Source: Bacteroidales bacterium UBA5833 (GTDB taxonomy: Bacteria > Bacteroidota > Bacteroidia > Bacteroidales > Lentimicrobiaceae). From it: a DNA stretch of 64,000 nt. Location of the stretch: NCBI GenBank assembly GCA_002433025.1, contig DJGZ01000070.1:1-64000 (forward strand), in the 5' to 3' direction. The notes under the pieces are model-generated. The model was not told the origin of the DNA. It saw only the letters and a program-made list of their open reading frames with translations, and did no database searches. This document shows positions 1-8,819 of the stretch, in pieces (position 1 is the stretch's first letter; each line of letters opens with the position of its first letter). The position numbers and the translations under genes were made by a program.

Positions 1-19
1 CAGTGTGGATCTATTAAGG

Positions 20-178
20 CAGTATGCACGCGTCAGAAGGTAAGACGCGCGCATACTGCGATTTTGATGGCAGGTATAACCCAACACGGCTGGCAGCGCC
101 GCCTGCACACGAAATATGAAATGACGCGCGCATACTGTTAATGGTTCCCGTGTTGGTGCGCGTCTTACCTTCTGACGC
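20..178. repeat. Nested inverted/direct repeat cluster
   Basis: A 21-bp perfect inverted repeat pairs 30-50 with 158-178. A 15-bp direct repeat, GACGCGCGCATACTG, occurs at 44-58 and 123-137, and a one-mismatch inverted copy lies at 20-34. A shorter inverted pair (CCAACACGG) lies at 81-89 and 148-156. The block sits immediately upstream of the flavin reductase gene and is cut by the window edge. It could be a palindromic intergenic repeat or the end of a small mobile element; no transposase is visible. Confidence 0.75.
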
Positions 179-263
179 TTACCAACACAGGAAGAAAACC
201 AGCTTTCCTCTGCAACTTTGTGCCGGAAATTTAGTTTATGGTTACACAACCCCTATAGAAACG

Positions 264-1361
264 ATGAATTCATTACTTCAACCCCTTAAACTCAGGAATC
301 TCACCCTGAAAAACCGCATTGTGATGGCTCCGCTGACCCGGCGCCGTGCCGGTGAAGGTGGCGTGCCTGTTGAAATGAACGCACTTTATTATGCTCAAAG
401 GGCCTCTGCAGGGTTAATTATCGCTGAAGCCAGTCAGATTTCGCCACAAGGTGTTGGTTATATGAACACCCCGGGAATCCATACCCCTGAGCAAGTCGAA
501 GGCTGGAGAAAAGTGACCGCCGCCGTGCATGATAACTGCGGCCTGATCTTCCTTCAACTGTGGCATGTGGGTCGCGTTTCACATTCTTTGCTGCAGCCTG
601 ACAATGCCTTGCCGGTGTCGGCTTCTGCCTTGTCGGGAGGCGATTACATTACCACCCCGCAAGGTAAGAAACCAATGGAAGTTGCCCGCCCGCTAAGACT
701 TGACGAAATTCCCGGGATTGTAGATGATTACCGCAAAGCCGCCCGCAATGCCATGCTTGCCGGTTTCGACGGGGTGGAAATTCATGCCGCCAATTCCTAC
801 CTGCCCGATCAGTTCATGCATTCCTCCTCGAATACCAGGACAGATGAGTACGGTGGCAGCATCGAAAACCGTTGCCGGCTTACCCTGGAAGTGACCGATG
901 CCATCTGTGAAGAGATAGGCAGTGAACGGACCGGCATCAGACTTTCGCCCTCGAATATCCGTTACGGAATGGACGATAATGATGCTGCAGGCTTATTTGG
1001 TTATGTGATCGGTGAACTCGACAAAAGAAACCTGGCATATCTTCATCTGGTTGAGCCCATGCTTCCGCTCGACGACCATCCGCACATGATACCACATGTG
1101 GCAAAGCATTTCAGGAAGCATTTTTCCGGAACATTGATAACTGCCGGCAACTACACCCCTGAATCCGGAAGCGTGGCCCTTGAATCCGGGATAGCGGATC
1201 TCGTTGCCTTTGGCCGGTTGTTTATTGCCAACCCCGACCTCCCGGACAGAATTGCGCTGAATGCCCCACTGAATAAGCCGGATACCAATACTTTTTATAC
1301 CCGCGGACCTGAAGGTTATATTGATTACCCGACATTGAACGAAGCACTTTCCGTTAGGTAA
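264..1361 (+). CDS. nemA: NADH:flavin oxidoreductase, Old Yellow Enzyme (NemA-like)
   Basis: A 365-aa FMN-dependent TIM-barrel ene-reductase that would reduce activated alkenes, maleimides or nitro-esters with NAD(P)H in the cytosol. Family signatures seen: an N-terminal NRIVMAPLTR strand, QLWHVGRVSH in the barrel, HAANSYLPDQF carrying the His/Asn substrate-binding pair, the SNTRTDEYGGS segment, and a C-terminal AFGRLFIANPDL phosphate-binding region. The end (EGYIDYPTLNEA) resembles E. coli NemA. The frame is open upstream to 141, but the ATG at 264 starts the conserved sequence, and the upstream 41 codons lie in the repeat cluster. The gene stands alone on the plus strand and ends at a strong hairpin. 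Family assignment is firm; the exact substrate is unknown. Confidence 0.93.
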   Translation: MNSLLQPLKLRNLTLKNRIVMAPLTRRRAGEGGVPVEMNALYYAQRASAGLIIAEASQISPQGVGYMNTPGIHTPEQVEGWRKVTAAVHDNCGLIFLQLWHVGRVSHSLLQPDNALPVSASALSGGDYITTPQGKKPMEVARPLRLDEIPGIVDDYRKAARNAMLAGFDGVEIHAANSYLPDQFMHSSSNTRTDEYGGSIENRCRLTLEVTDAICEEIGSERTGIRLSPSNIRYGMDDNDAAGLFGYVIGELDKRNLAYLHLVEPMLPLDDHPHMIPHVAKHFRKHFSGTLITAGNYTPESGSVALESGIADLVAFGRLFIANPDLPDRIALNAPLNKPDTNTFYTRGPEGYIDYPTLNEALSVR

Positions 1362-1384
1362 ACCCGGAAGCGCAGAAATTATAA

Positions 1385-1419
1385 ACCGGATGTGTTATGT
1401 ATTCGATAACACATCCGGT
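1385..1419 (+). terminator. Intrinsic terminator between convergent genes
   Basis: A perfect 14-bp stem (1385-1398 with 1406-1419) and 7-nt loop, followed by a T-rich stretch. It lies between the convergent flavin reductase and GH30 genes and could serve both, with the better U-tract on the plus strand. Confidence 0.85.
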
Positions 1420-1447
1420 ATTGTTGTTTTGAAAAATATTCCGGCGA

Positions 1448-2887
1448 TCAGAAAACCAGGGTCATAATCGACCTTGGGAGACTGGTCAGTGGTGCCGCTT
1501 TACCGTCAATCCAGAGATAATAGTCGGTTGCCTTTTCAGTCTCATTCATTACAACCACCACTGTTGACCCGTCGGGATTTTTAAACGCGGTGCTGATAAG
1601 CTGGCTGCGGCTGGGAGAGGCAATGATACGTTTAGCTCCGGGATGGATAAATTTTGAAAAGTGGCCGATGTAATAATAAGAATTCGTGTAGATTACTTCG
1701 CCGGTGCCGGTAATCCCGTGAACCGGGGCAAAACAGAAGTTCCCGACATGATTGGGGCCTCCGGTTTCATCGAGCAGTATATTCCAGTCGGTCCAGCCCA
1801 CAGTACCATTGTTGAAGTCGTGTATCATTGACCGGCCATACTCTTCGCCGAGTACCCAGGCTTCGTAGCGACCAGCGTCAAAGCTTTCGGCACAGCCTTC
1901 GGTAAACAGCATATGCTTATCCGGAAAAGCCTCCTGCACCCTGCGGATATTTTCGAACACAGGCACTCCCCCGCTCCAGTCTTCATACCAGTGGAAACCA
2001 ATGCCCCAGGCATATTTATCCACATCCGGATCGCTGAAGTACGTTACTGCCCTTTGATAGACCAGGTCGCGGTTATGGTCCCACATCACGATTTTTTTAT
2101 CACCCAAACCGGCATTATGCATGGTCGGACCGAGGTTGTATTTGAGAAAATCACGTTCCTCTTCTGCGGTAAAAATGCAGCTTTCCCATTTTTGTGTGGC
2201 CATAGGTTCATTCTGAATGGTAATGCCCCACACCGGGATCCCTTCCTGTTCGTAGCTTTTGATGAACTTAACGAAGTAATCGGCCCAGTGCTGATAAAAC
2301 TCCTTTTTAAGCTTGCCCCCCCGCAGCATATTGTTGTTATCCTTCATCCAGGCCGGAGGGCTCCACGGGCTGGCATAAAAAGTAACTTCCCCTCCCGCTT
2401 CCTGAATAGCGGCTTTAATCATCGGGATGCGGTATTTTTTATCGTGTTCGATGGAGAAACTGTTCAGCTCTTTGTCGTTATCCTTTACATAAGTATAACT
2501 GTAACTTGAGAAATCGCAGCTGTGGATGTTGGTCCGGATAAGTGAATATCCGATGCCCTTATCGCGGCTGAAATAGGCGCTCAGAATCTCTTTCTGCCTG
2601 CTTTCAGGAAGCTTGTAGAAGGTTTCGGCGCTGGCATCCGTAATGGCTCCTCCTATACCAAGGAAGGTCTGAAAGGTCTTCTCCGGATCCACAAAAACGC
2701 AGACCTGGGTTTCGAGGGGCTGGCCAAAATCAGCAAACTCACTGACGCCTGTATGAGTAAGGCGCAGATCGGTATCCATGGCGGTGGTATATATACTGAC
2801 CTTCCCCGGCAATAATCTATCGGACTGCGCCTGAACCAGCATATTGGCAATGGCCAGCAGAATGATTAAAGAAATAGCTTTTCTCAT
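1448..2887 (-). CDS. Secreted glycoside hydrolase family 30 (glucosylceramidase-like)
   Basis: A 479-aa retaining beta-glycosidase of clan GH-A. The ATG at 2887 gives a clean signal peptide (MRKAISLIILLAIANMLVQA, then QS), which an earlier in-frame start would bury. Catalytic residues visible: acid/base Glu227 in ITIQNEP and nucleophile Glu330 in LFTEGCAE. Other GH30 hallmarks are FLGIGGAITDASAE near residue 75 and YASPWSPPAWMKDN near 171. The C-terminal beta domain ends at PRSIMTLVF. There is no T9SS tail, so it is probably periplasmic or surface lipid-independent. Likely substrates are beta-glucosides, beta-1,6-glucan or glucosylceramide; sequence alone does not decide. The gene is monocistronic, with a TAnnTTTG box about 75 nt upstream. 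Confidence 0.92.
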   Translation of the reverse strand: MRKAISLIILLAIANMLVQAQSDRLLPGKVSIYTTAMDTDLRLTHTGVSEFADFGQPLETQVCVFVDPEKTFQTFLGIGGAITDASAETFYKLPESRQKEILSAYFSRDKGIGYSLIRTNIHSCDFSSYSYTYVKDNDKELNSFSIEHDKKYRIPMIKAAIQEAGGEVTFYASPWSPPAWMKDNNNMLRGGKLKKEFYQHWADYFVKFIKSYEQEGIPVWGITIQNEPMATQKWESCIFTAEEERDFLKYNLGPTMHNAGLGDKKIVMWDHNRDLVYQRAVTYFSDPDVDKYAWGIGFHWYEDWSGGVPVFENIRRVQEAFPDKHMLFTEGCAESFDAGRYEAWVLGEEYGRSMIHDFNNGTVGWTDWNILLDETGGPNHVGNFCFAPVHGITGTGEVIYTNSYYYIGHFSKFIHPGAKRIIASPSRSQLISTAFKNPDGSTVVVVMNETEKATDYYLWIDGKAAPLTSLPRSIMTLVF

Positions 2888-2960
2888 GGTTATCCATTTT
2901 TTGTAATTGATTTCCCGATTTTTACAAGTTAGTGTATTTTTTACACGAACAAAGCATTTA

Positions 2961-2968
2961 CAAAGATA
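2961..2968 (-). promoter_or_regulatory. Bacteroidota -7 box for GH30 gene
   Basis: Minus-strand TATCTTTG matches the Bacteroidota TAnnTTTG -7 consensus, about 74 nt before the GH30 ATG. No clear -33 TTTG is seen. Confidence 0.5.
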
Positions 2969-3030
2969 ATTATTTGATAGCAATGAATCAGAAAACGGCG
3001 CAAATTTATATTCCGGAAAAATCCGGGAAT

Positions 3031-3058
3031 AAAAAACCCGGAACAGGCCCGGGTTTTA
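3031..3058 (-). terminator. Intrinsic terminator of EF-G2 gene
   Basis: A 9-bp stem (3033-3041 with 3049-3057), 7-nt loop, then a T-run on the minus strand, just beyond the EF-G2 stop codon. Confidence 0.85.
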
Positions 3059-3079
3059 TAGATTTCAGGGAAAGCGTGA

Positions 3080-5215
3080 CTATTCTTCTTCTTTCTCCTG
3101 TTCTTCGTAAGCCTTGAGCAGTGCAGTCTGAACATCGCCGGGAACCATTGAGTACTCGGCAAATTTCAGGGAGTAGGTACCGCTGCCGCTGGTGAGCGAG
3201 CTGAGGGCGGTTGAATAGCGGTTCATTTCTGCCAGGGGCACTTTAGCCTTCACGATCTGGTAGTTTCCCTCGCTGTCCATACCCATAATGATGGCACGAC
3301 GGCCCTGAAGGTCGGTCATGATATCGCCCATGCGGTCGCCGGGAACCATTACTTCTACATCATAAATCGGCTCAAGAATTTTAGGGCCGGCATTTTTAAA
3401 GGCTTCTTTGAAGGCATTACGTCCGGCAAGTTTAAATGCAAGCTCGTTGGAATCAACCGGGTGCATTTTACCATCGTATACATTCACCACGATGTCACGG
3501 GCATAGGAACCGGTCAGCGGGCCTTCTTCAATTTTCTCCATAATCCCTTTCAGAATGGCCGGCATAAACCTGGCATCAATAGATCCACCAACGATACAGT
3601 TGTTAAACACCAGTTTACCACCCCATGAAAGATCGTAAGTCTCTGTACCGCGGATAGGAAATTCCGTTTGATTGGCCATCCCTTCGCTCCAGGGCTGAAT
3701 CAGCATATGCACTTCACCGAACTGTCCTGAACCTCCGGACTGCTTTTTGTGACGGTACATGGCTTTGGCCGGCTTGGTGATGGTTTCACGGTAAGGAATC
3801 TTAGGTGCGTAGTACTCAATCTGAATCTTCTCGATATTTTCCAGGTGCCATTTGGCGATGTTGAGATGAAGTTCGCCCTGGCCGCGCATAATGATCTGCT
3901 TCAGTTCCTTCGAGTACTCCACTGTGATGGTGGGGTCAACTTTCTGCAGTTCGGTAAGCGCCGCGCCCAGTTTTTCGTCGTCCGAAGTATTTTTGGCTTT
4001 GATGGCCATGGTGATCTTGGGTGCAGGAAACTCAATGGGCTCAATTACGTCACCGCTGGTCTTGGGACTGTTAAGCGTGTGATTGGTGCGTACATTCTTC
4101 AGCTTAATGGCGGCAGCGATATCTCCGGCAACTACTTTCTCAAGTTTTTCACGTTTTTTACCTGCAACGGCAAACATCTGTGAAATGCGTTCCTTTGAAC
4201 TGTTCACGCCGTTTACCATGTCCATGGCTTCGGTAATTTCACCGGAGAAAACTTTGAAGAATGAGATTTCACCAAGGTGCTCTTCAACGGATGTTTTAAA
4301 AATAAGGGCAGATGCGGGATCGGCCGGGTTGAAATTAAGGGCCTTTCCCTCTTTGGTATTGCGGCCGGGCATTTCGTTGGGCGCCGGGATGTAACTTACG
4401 ATGAAATCGAGCAGAGCATCCACGCCGAAATTGGGCTTGGCTGCAATACATAACACCGGGAACATCCCGCGGTTCATGATACCCAGTTTCAGTCCTTTTG
4501 CCAGTTCTTCAGGGGTAAGCGTTCCGTTCTCAAAGAATGATTCCATCAGGGTTTCATCATTCTCGGCAGCTGTTTCAATAATGCTGTTCAGCATTTCTTC
4601 TGCCTTATCCTTCTGGTCGGCAGGTATGTCCAGCACTTCGGCTTTACCGCCCGTGGCCGAATATTTGAACATTTTCTGCTGAAGTACATCTATGATGGCA
4701 TTGAAGCTGTGTCCTTCGTTCACAGGATACTGAAACGGAGTAACGCTGGCGCCGAACTGCGTTTTCAGCTGACGCAGGCTCTCTTCAAAACTTGACTTCT
4801 CATGCTCAAGGTGGTTTACAAGGAAAACAACCGGTGCATGGATGGCTTTTGTCTGCCTCCAGTTAATCTCTGTACCAACTTCAACCCCGTTCTGCCCGTT
4901 GATGACCATGAAAGCGGTATCAGCTACATGCAGGCCGGCTACAACTTCGCCGATAAAATCGTCAAAACCGGGTGCATCAATGATATTGATCTTATGGCCT
5001 TTATGTTCAGCATAAAGTACGGTTGATGAAACTGAGTTCTGACGTTCCAGCTCAATTTCACGATAATCCGATACTGTATTTTTATCTTCGATTGAACCGC
5101 GCCTGTTGATGACGCCGCACTCAAACAATATGGATTCCGACAAAGTGGTTTTACCGGTTTTGGCACCCCCGATGAGCACAATATTCCTTAATTCGTTTGT
5201 TTTGTAAACCTTCAT
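3080..5215 (-). CDS. fusA2: EF-G paralogue of the EF-G2 type, degenerate GTPase motifs
   Basis: A 711-aa translational factor with full EF-G domain order: G domain about 1-270, domain II about 290-370, domains III-V to the end, including the YRETI and GRRA/IMGMDS segments. G1 is intact as a Gx4GKT loop (16-23). G3 reads DAPGF (80-84) where canonical EF-G has DTPGH, so the catalytic His is Phe. G4 reads NHLE (134-137) instead of NKxD, and the switch I RGITI motif is absent. Bacteroides EF-G2 is known as a ribosomal translocase lacking GTPase activity that is used in nutrient limitation; the same role is inferred here. It is not the str-operon EF-G, since no rpsL, rpsG or tuf is nearby. It ends with a Glu-rich tail. 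Monocistronic. Confidence 0.9.
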   Translation of the reverse strand: MKVYKTNELRNIVLIGGAKTGKTTLSESILFECGVINRRGSIEDKNTVSDYREIELERQNSVSSTVLYAEHKGHKINIIDAPGFDDFIGEVVAGLHVADTAFMVINGQNGVEVGTEINWRQTKAIHAPVVFLVNHLEHEKSSFEESLRQLKTQFGASVTPFQYPVNEGHSFNAIIDVLQQKMFKYSATGGKAEVLDIPADQKDKAEEMLNSIIETAAENDETLMESFFENGTLTPEELAKGLKLGIMNRGMFPVLCIAAKPNFGVDALLDFIVSYIPAPNEMPGRNTKEGKALNFNPADPASALIFKTSVEEHLGEISFFKVFSGEITEAMDMVNGVNSSKERISQMFAVAGKKREKLEKVVAGDIAAAIKLKNVRTNHTLNSPKTSGDVIEPIEFPAPKITMAIKAKNTSDDEKLGAALTELQKVDPTITVEYSKELKQIIMRGQGELHLNIAKWHLENIEKIQIEYYAPKIPYRETITKPAKAMYRHKKQSGGSGQFGEVHMLIQPWSEGMANQTEFPIRGTETYDLSWGGKLVFNNCIVGGSIDARFMPAILKGIMEKIEEGPLTGSYARDIVVNVYDGKMHPVDSNELAFKLAGRNAFKEAFKNAGPKILEPIYDVEVMVPGDRMGDIMTDLQGRRAIIMGMDSEGNYQIVKAKVPLAEMNRYSTALSSLTSGSGTYSLKFAEYSMVPGDVQTALLKAYEEQEKEEE

Positions 5216-5259
5216 GTTTTTAGCAAGTTATGATGATTAATCCGATTCTGAAAGGGCGA

Positions 5260-5289
5260 CAAAGTTATAAAAATCTGCACAATAACAAA
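5260..5289 (-). promoter_or_regulatory. Housekeeping promoter of EF-G2 gene
   Basis: Minus-strand TAACTTTG (5260-5267) preceded after 18 nt by TTTG (5286-5289), matching the Bacteroidota -33/-7 pair. The predicted start of transcription is about 35-40 nt from the ATG at 5215. Confidence 0.65.
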
Positions 5290-5375
5290 ACGTTAACGTA
5301 AAATTGCCGGAACATAACCGGCAGTTATGAACTCAGCACACCTTCTGTATCTGTATATGCAACTGCCCTGAGCTT

Positions 5376-6299
5376 TCAGTCGAGCTCGATATCAAACTGA
5401 ACCATCTCGGAAAAGATCCTGATCCTTTCGTTCAGTTCACCATTGCTGAGCGCCTGCAGCCCTTCCGTGCCGAACTTCTCAACGGTGAAGGATGCCATGG
5501 CAGAACCAAAAATAATGGCACGCTTCATATTTTCAAAGGAGGTATCACCGGTTTTCGCCAGGAACCCGATAAAGCCACCGGCAAAGGTATCCCCGGCTCC
5601 TGTCGGATCAAAAACCTCTTCGAGCGGCAGTGCCGGAGCAAAGAATACACTGTCCTTGTTGAACAGCAGCGCGCCGTGCTCACCCTTCTTGATTACAAGA
5701 AACTTCGGGCCCAATCCTATGATTTTTCTTGCTGCTTTGATCAATGAATACTCTCCGGAAAGCTGACGGGCCTCTTCATCATTGATGGTCAGAACATCCA
5801 CCATGCCGATCACCTCCATCAGATCATCCCATGCGGTGTTCATCCAGAAGTTCATGGTGTCCATAACGATCAGTTTCGGGCGAACGGGCAACTGTTCGAT
5901 CACCCTTTTCTGAACCTGAGGAGTCAGGTTTCCCAGCATAAGAAAAGTACAATCTTTATACGACTCGGGCAGCACCGGATCAAAGTCGGCCAGCACATTC
6001 AGTTCGGTCACCAGCGTATCACGGGCGTTCATGTCGTTGTGGTACCTGCCTGACCAGAAAAAGGTCTTTCCTTCAGGTATCATTTTTATTCCGGAGGTTT
6101 CCACCCCATTGCGGTTCAACAGATCAAGATGTTCCTGCGGAAAATCCCCTCCTACTACAGAAACAATTTTAGTATTCACATTCAGCTTGCCCGCAGCAAG
6201 ACCAATAAATGTAGCGGCGCCCCCGAGTATCTTATCGGTCTTCCCGAACGGGGTTTCAATGGCATCAAAGGCAACGGTGCCTACAACAACAAGACTCAT
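5376..6299 (-). CDS. PfkB-family sugar/nucleoside kinase
   Basis: A 307-aa ribokinase-fold kinase that phosphorylates a sugar or nucleoside with ATP in the cytosol. The C-terminal PfkB signature DPTGAGDTFAGG spans 231-242, with catalytic base Asp237 and the anion hole formed by GAGD. The N-terminal GGAAT (26-30) matches the substrate-binding G[GA] segment. The substrate cannot be read from sequence; ribokinase, adenosine-kinase-like and fructokinase activities are all possible. It lies 104 bp downstream of transaldolase on the same strand with no terminator between, so the two may be cotranscribed. That suggests a link to pentose or sugar-phosphate metabolism. Confidence 0.88.
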   Translation of the reverse strand: MSLVVVGTVAFDAIETPFGKTDKILGGAATFIGLAAGKLNVNTKIVSVVGGDFPQEHLDLLNRNGVETSGIKMIPEGKTFFWSGRYHNDMNARDTLVTELNVLADFDPVLPESYKDCTFLMLGNLTPQVQKRVIEQLPVRPKLIVMDTMNFWMNTAWDDLMEVIGMVDVLTINDEEARQLSGEYSLIKAARKIIGLGPKFLVIKKGEHGALLFNKDSVFFAPALPLEEVFDPTGAGDTFAGGFIGFLAKTGDTSFENMKRAIIFGSAMASFTVEKFGTEGLQALSNGELNERIRIFSEMVQFDIELD

Positions 6300-6403
6300 A
6301 ATTAAGGTAAATGGATAAAAATGTAAGAAAGAGTGAATTCAAAAATATTGCTTTACCGGTCCTGTAGTCTGCCGGCTTATGCTTTTCGTAACGGCTGGAA
6401 CCC

Positions 6404-7366
6404 TCAGGAAAGGAATTCCTTCTTCAGAAAATTCTCGAGTTTAAGCAGGTCCTGTGTAAACTTCCGGATTCCTTCGGCAAGTTTTTCGGTAGCCATGGCA
6501 TCCTCGTTCATCAGCCATCGGAAAGCTTTCTCATCCGGTATGATTTTTTCCAAAGGTATTGCCTTCGCATTTTCAGCATCAAGCCTGAGGCTTACTGTTT
6601 CGTGAGACGACTCCAGTTCATTCAGCAATGCAGGTGCAATGGTCAGCAGGTCACATCCTGCAAGTGCGATAATTTCACCTTTGTTCCTGAAACTTGCACC
6701 CATTACTTCGGTGGCATAGCCAAACCTTTTATAATAATTGAATATTTCTGTTACAGAAATAACACCGGGATCTTCCTCCGGGACCGTGGATGCAAATCCT
6801 TTCTCTTTATTATACCAATCAAGGATTCTTCCGACAAAAGGTGAAATCAGTTTCACCCCGGCTTCGGCGCAGGCAATGGCCTGTATTTTTGAGAACAACA
6901 AGGTCAGGTTACAATGTATGCCCTCTTTTTCAAGCACCTCCGCTGCACGGATACCTTCCCAGGTGGAGGCTATCTTTATCAGAATTCTTTCACGGCCAAC
7001 ACCCGCCTGCTCATACAACCTGATCAGTTCACGTGCTTTGGCAATAGTTCCGTCTGTATCGAACGAAAGGCGGGCATCCACCTCGGTGCTTACCCTTCCG
7101 GGAACAATTTTCAGAATTTCGAGACCAAAATTTACCGCCACCCGGTCGAGACATAATGAAAGCTGCCCGGCCGGATCGCCGGTAAGCGACTTTGCATCAG
7201 CCGCTGCCATAGCAGCCAGATGACGGTATTTTTCCTCGCGTGCAGCTGCGTAAATCAGCGACGGATTGGTGGTGGCATCAACCGGCCGGTATGATTCAAT
7301 AGAATCAAAATCGCCTGTATCGGCCACTACCCGGGTATACTGCTTTAATTGTTCAAGGGCATTCAT
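6404..7366 (-). CDS. tal: Transaldolase
   Basis: A 320-aa class I aldolase-fold enzyme of the non-oxidative pentose phosphate pathway. It transfers dihydroxyacetone between sedoheptulose 7-phosphate and glyceraldehyde 3-phosphate. It has the classical long TalB-type layout: QYTRVVADTGDF near 10-20, DATTNPSLIYAA at 30-41, catalytic acid Glu in RVSTEVDARL, and Schiff-base Lys131 in ILIKIASTWEG. NLTLLFS follows, as expected. The length matches TalB (about 317 aa) rather than the short TalC/MipB form. It is first in a probable two-gene unit with the PfkB kinase. Confidence 0.95.
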   Translation of the reverse strand: MNALEQLKQYTRVVADTGDFDSIESYRPVDATTNPSLIYAAAREEKYRHLAAMAAADAKSLTGDPAGQLSLCLDRVAVNFGLEILKIVPGRVSTEVDARLSFDTDGTIAKARELIRLYEQAGVGRERILIKIASTWEGIRAAEVLEKEGIHCNLTLLFSKIQAIACAEAGVKLISPFVGRILDWYNKEKGFASTVPEEDPGVISVTEIFNYYKRFGYATEVMGASFRNKGEIIALAGCDLLTIAPALLNELESSHETVSLRLDAENAKAIPLEKIIPDEKAFRWLMNEDAMATEKLAEGIRKFTQDLLKLENFLKKEFLS

Positions 7367-7386
7367 TCAATTGGATTTTAAGGGTG

Positions 7387-7394
7387 CAAAGATA
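7387..7394 (-). promoter_or_regulatory. -7 box upstream of tal
   Basis: Minus-strand TATCTTTG matches TAnnTTTG, about 20 nt upstream of the tal ATG. The -33 element is not clear. Confidence 0.5.
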
Positions 7395-7654
7395 AGAAGA
7401 TTGGCCTGACCATAAAAGATTCAGGGTAAAAGTAAGCTATATGAATCCTCCGGGCTGCCTTCCGGCCTGCTGATCAGAAAAAGGCCGGGAAATCAGGTTC
7501 CGCTGCTGAAACAAACCTGCCTGTCAGCAAATTTCACCCCAAAATATCATGTTTTGCCCCTGTATAACACAAAATAACCCATAATCCGGATCCAAATCCC
7601 TTTTAATTGCGGGGCATTGCAGGCTGATGTTCCTTTGCAGGACAACAACCAATA

Positions 7655-8803
7655 ATGATTCACTATACAGAAACATATTTCGCCCTGAAATCATTGCTCA
7701 AAGCAGGAAATCAGGTCCAGCACATTCCGGGCTCTGATGCATGTTTTCAGTCATTTGAATTTACCTCGGATACACCCGGCAATGTTTTTCCTGCCACCAG
7801 GACAGAACTGAAGGGATTAAGCAATATTAATTCCGACGACAGTCTGATTGCTGAAAACGTCAGGTTTACCTATCCGGTAATCATTCCCGCTTCTGGCAAA
7901 GGCAACAGGGCCATAATTCTCCTGCATGGGTTGAATGAGCGGAGCTGGGTCAAGTATTATCCCTGGGCCGAAAGGCTGGCCAGGGAACTGAGGCGACCGG
8001 TTATCCTTTTCCCCATCTCATTTCACATGAACCGCTCACCGGCTGAATGGAGCAATCCCAGGCTGATGTCACCATTATTACCTTCAACCCGGCTTCGCAA
8101 CAGGCAGAACCGTTCTTCAACCTTTGTTAACCTGGCGCTCAGTCTCAGACTCAGCCAGCAACCGTTGCGGTTTTTCACATCAGGCAGGCAAAGTGCCCTG
8201 GACCTGGAGAAACTGATCAGTTCAATTCAATCAGGTAATCATCCACTTTTTGCGAAAGGAACCGGCATTGATTTCTTCGCTTATTCAATCGGCGCATTTC
8301 TTGCGCAGATTATGATGCTGGCCTATGGAGAAACTTTTCTGAACGATACCCGCCTGATGATGTTTTGCGGGGGCGCCCCTTTTAACCGCATGAACGGGGT
8401 TTCAAAACTGATTATGGATGAGGAAGCCTTTTCCAGGCTGAGGTTCTTCTACCTCAGGCAATTCGAAAAAGAACTCAGCAAAACAGACAATCCCTTCTCC
8501 TTGTTCAGGGAAAGTCCGGCTACAAAAGCTTTCAATGCCATGGTTGACTCCCGTCGGTTGCGTGAATGGCGGAATCACCGGTTTGAAAAAATGCGCAAGC
8601 GGATCAGCACGATCGCACTGAAAAAAGATGAGGTAATCCCCCCTTCAGGCATTTCAGAAATCATGAATACAGAAAACCTCAGAATCATGGATTTCCCGTT
8701 TGAATATACCCATGAAAATCCCTTTCCGCTTATGCCGGCAAGTGAAAAGGTGGATCATTGCTTTGAAAAGGTTTTCGCTGAAGCTGCGATCTTTCTCAGG
8801 TAA
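7655..8803 (+). CDS. Alpha/beta-hydrolase-like protein, function unknown
   Basis: A 382-aa soluble protein with no signal peptide. It shows alpha/beta-hydrolase features: AIILLHGLNERSW (86-98) with the HG oxyanion-hole pair, and an FAYSIGAFLA nucleophile elbow with Ser211, where the first Gly of GxSxG is replaced by Ala. A downstream HCFEKVF segment could supply the catalytic His (HC near residue 371). It resembles a Bacteroidales-specific uncharacterised family (possibly DUF6051), but that name is from memory. It is transcribed divergently from tal and convergently with lysS, with only 16 bp to the lysS stop. Substrate and pathway are unknown. Confidence 0.7.
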   Translation: MIHYTETYFALKSLLKAGNQVQHIPGSDACFQSFEFTSDTPGNVFPATRTELKGLSNINSDDSLIAENVRFTYPVIIPASGKGNRAIILLHGLNERSWVKYYPWAERLARELRRPVILFPISFHMNRSPAEWSNPRLMSPLLPSTRLRNRQNRSSTFVNLALSLRLSQQPLRFFTSGRQSALDLEKLISSIQSGNHPLFAKGTGIDFFAYSIGAFLAQIMMLAYGETFLNDTRLMMFCGGAPFNRMNGVSKLIMDEEAFSRLRFFYLRQFEKELSKTDNPFSLFRESPATKAFNAMVDSRRLREWRNHRFEKMRKRISTIALKKDEVIPPSGISEIMNTENLRIMDFPFEYTHENPFPLMPASEKVDHCFEKVFAEAAIFLR

Positions 8804-8819
8804 GCAGCCGGAAAGGTTT

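Noticed and set aside
141..263. N-terminal extension of the flavin reductase from an ATG at 141
   Set aside because: The extension is translated repeat DNA and lies outside the family's conserved start at 264.
3749..4183. Opposite-strand frame inside the EF-G2 gene
   Set aside because: Shadow of a strongly coding region on the other strand; no domain or promoter of its own.
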